Part shown: one piece after another, positions 24,074-25,288 of the stretch | Layout of the letters: every line of letters starts with the position of its first letter | Numbering within the stretch: the first letter of the stretch is position 1 | Source of the DNA: an uncultured Trueperaceae bacterium | GTDB taxonomy: Bacteria > Deinococcota > Deinococci > Deinococcales > Trueperaceae | Length of the DNA: 25,288 nt | Direction of reading: 5' to 3' | NCBI GenBank assembly: GCA_937907415.1 | Contig: CALCHY010000279.1 | Location: 1-25,288 of the forward strand | The notes under the pieces: model-generated | Databases searched by the model: none | What the model was told of the DNA's origin: nothing | What the model saw: the letters and a program-made list of their open reading frames with translations, nothing else | Made by a program: the position numbers and the translations under genes

Positions 24074-25160
24074 CAAGCACTGTAGGCTTATGCTGAAGGT
24101 TCTGAGTCCGTACTGACAGCTTCCGTCTGGGACAAGGACCGGGCAGACGCCCCATGAGTTCGGGGCCGAAGTGACAACTGCCTACACCGCAACGTGCCTT
24201 CGGTTCCTAGATGACGCCATTATTGTCAACGTTGCAAGCCATATCAACGAGGGTAAGAGCAAATCGGACAATTGCAACTCGCTATCGCGCTCGGAACGGT
24301 TCGGCCCCTGAGCGACTTAGTTGATCTGTTCTATCGCCATACTTCCGAAAATCCATGGGGGGCGACAATTGCAATCCTCTGTACGTCGTACGACGTAGAG
24401 TTCGCCCACCCCAGGATGATTCTGTCTCATGAATATATTTACACGACGAAGAATCCACCCTTGCATATGCAACAGCAAGAAATGCATGTGTGGCCACGGA
24501 ACCGGAGTATTGTAGTACATACACCGCTCCGTAATAATCCGTGGACCGGTCTCAACCTAAGTCGTCACTTCGTACGGCACCGGTCAAAACCAACTACAGC
24601 CTGCTGCTACCACCGTTCAAGTTTCACCTACCCAAATCAAATATTAGATGCATGCACGATGTCGCAACTCTATCCAGCACACGAACGTAGCGCACTGATA
24701 CCCACCTAGACACCAGGCCTCGTACAAAAACTCCAGGGGCCGAGATTGGATCCAAAACTACATGCGCGAGGAAAACGTGAGGTTGAGTCCGTCTACCACG
24801 CGTAATTGTCCAGATTGCATACTGTTGCAACGGCTTCCAAGCAGGCCAGAAGCGGTATTCACTTCCGACATGCAGATTCTCGCCCCCAACATTTCCGACA
24901 GAGTTAATGGACTGTAGCGTCTCAACTGTCCGACTCGCGAGAAGAACCAACAGCGCGGTAATAGCAGGCCGAACTGTAGCGCGTCTCAAAATTGACTTTG
25001 AGAGTGTCTCAGAACAAATGCCCGTTCTGGACGCGCTCTAAGGTGACGCACATTATTCTGGCTTGACGTTTGGGCTGGTCATACTCGATCGCTCCAGCCA
25101 TCCTGGCGCCAAGTTGAGGATGCACAACTTTGGCCCGAGTGGGGTTACGGGACATAGATA
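24074..25160. other. Gene-poor intergenic stretch
   Basis: More A/T-rich than its surroundings, with stops in all frames apart from accidental ones (for example 24272-24709 plus and 24624-24989 minus, neither resembling a protein). GCCCC/GGGGC around 24150-24170 could fold just after the permease gene, but no T-run follows. An 11-bp direct repeat, GACAATTGCAA, occurs at 24267-24277 and 24364-24374. I see no RNA gene, insertion sequence or CRISPR repeat. Confidence 0.5.
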
Positions 25161-25288
25161 ATGGGACGGCTTGTGGAACTCCCGGACGCCTGGGAAGCGC
25201 TGTCGCGACGGCTCGCCCCAAGGGTGTGTCAAGAACGACCGTTTTTGGAACATGGCTCGGGCCCGCCGAGTCCGATCCGCCTCGAAGC
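25161..25288 (+). CDS. Possible N-terminal part of a CDS cut by the window edge
   Basis: An ATG at 25161, directly after an in-frame TAG, opens a frame that runs off the right edge (42 codons visible). Its start MGRLVELPDAWEALSRRLAP has ordinary amino-acid composition and G/C-rich third positions, but I recognise no family. The ribosome binding site is weak. The opposite strand is also open here, so this could be chance. Confidence 0.25.
   Translation, partial: MGRLVELPDAWEALSRRLAPRVCQERPFLEHGSGPPSPIRLE

Noticed and set aside
24150..24175. GCCCC/GGGGC hairpin as terminator of the fused permease gene
   Set aside because: Short stem and no T-run; listed only as part of the intergenic description.
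24272..24709. 145-codon frame in the gene-poor right part
   Set aside because: No recognisable domain, odd composition (many His, Tyr and Thr codons), and competing open frames on the other strand.
158..25078. 11-bp match GTTTGGGCTGG at 158-168 and 25068-25078
   Set aside because: The match does not extend in either direction and is likely chance.

Overview
The window comes from a high-GC, double-membraned (Gram-negative type) bacterium. Two TolC-family proteins, a MacA-like adaptor and MacB-like permeases imply an outer membrane. A Deinococcota (Truepera-like) or similar host would fit, but that is only a guess, since no rRNA, tRNA or housekeeping gene is present to settle it.

Region 1 (1-5368) begins with about 850 bp without a convincing gene. 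A tightly packed plus-strand operon of three genes follows: a small winged-helix-like protein, a Rad50/SMC-like ABC ATPase with a central zinc-binding insert, and a large helical protein ending in a PD-(D/E)XK nuclease domain. This is the layout of ABC-three-component (Lamassu-like) anti-phage systems.

Region 2 (5582-11917) is the core of a Tn7-like transposon on the minus strand: tnsA, tnsB (DDE transposase), tnsC (AAA+ regulator) and tniQ (target selector). Three of the four genes are joined by 4-nt overlaps or close coupling. Candidate TnsB-binding repeats, a 16-bp perfect palindrome and a terminator-like hairpin lie upstream of tnsA. No CRISPR array or Cas gene is present. The far end of the element was not located, so it is open whether the three-gene defence-like operon is transposon cargo or a neighbour.

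Region 3 (12212-13569) is a scrap yard: a lone MbcA/ParS-type (DUF2384) antitoxin domain, a small unknown ORF, a Phd/YefM antitoxin broken by a one-base frameshift, an intact Xre-type (HTH_37) antitoxin, and a short fragment of an ABC permease gene. No cognate toxin is visible.

Region 4 (13649-24073) is a MacAB-TolC-like export locus. A PadR regulator heads a seven-gene minus-strand operon: padR, two half-size FtsX/MacB permeases, a MacA-like adaptor, a MacB/LolD-like ATPase, and two TolC-family proteins, the second apparently lacking the beta-barrel segments. A divergent gene encodes a fused double-length permease that corresponds to the two half permeases joined together. Overlapping divergent promoters and a PadR-type palindrome sit between them. 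The last 1.2 kb is gene-poor except for a possible CDS running off the right edge.
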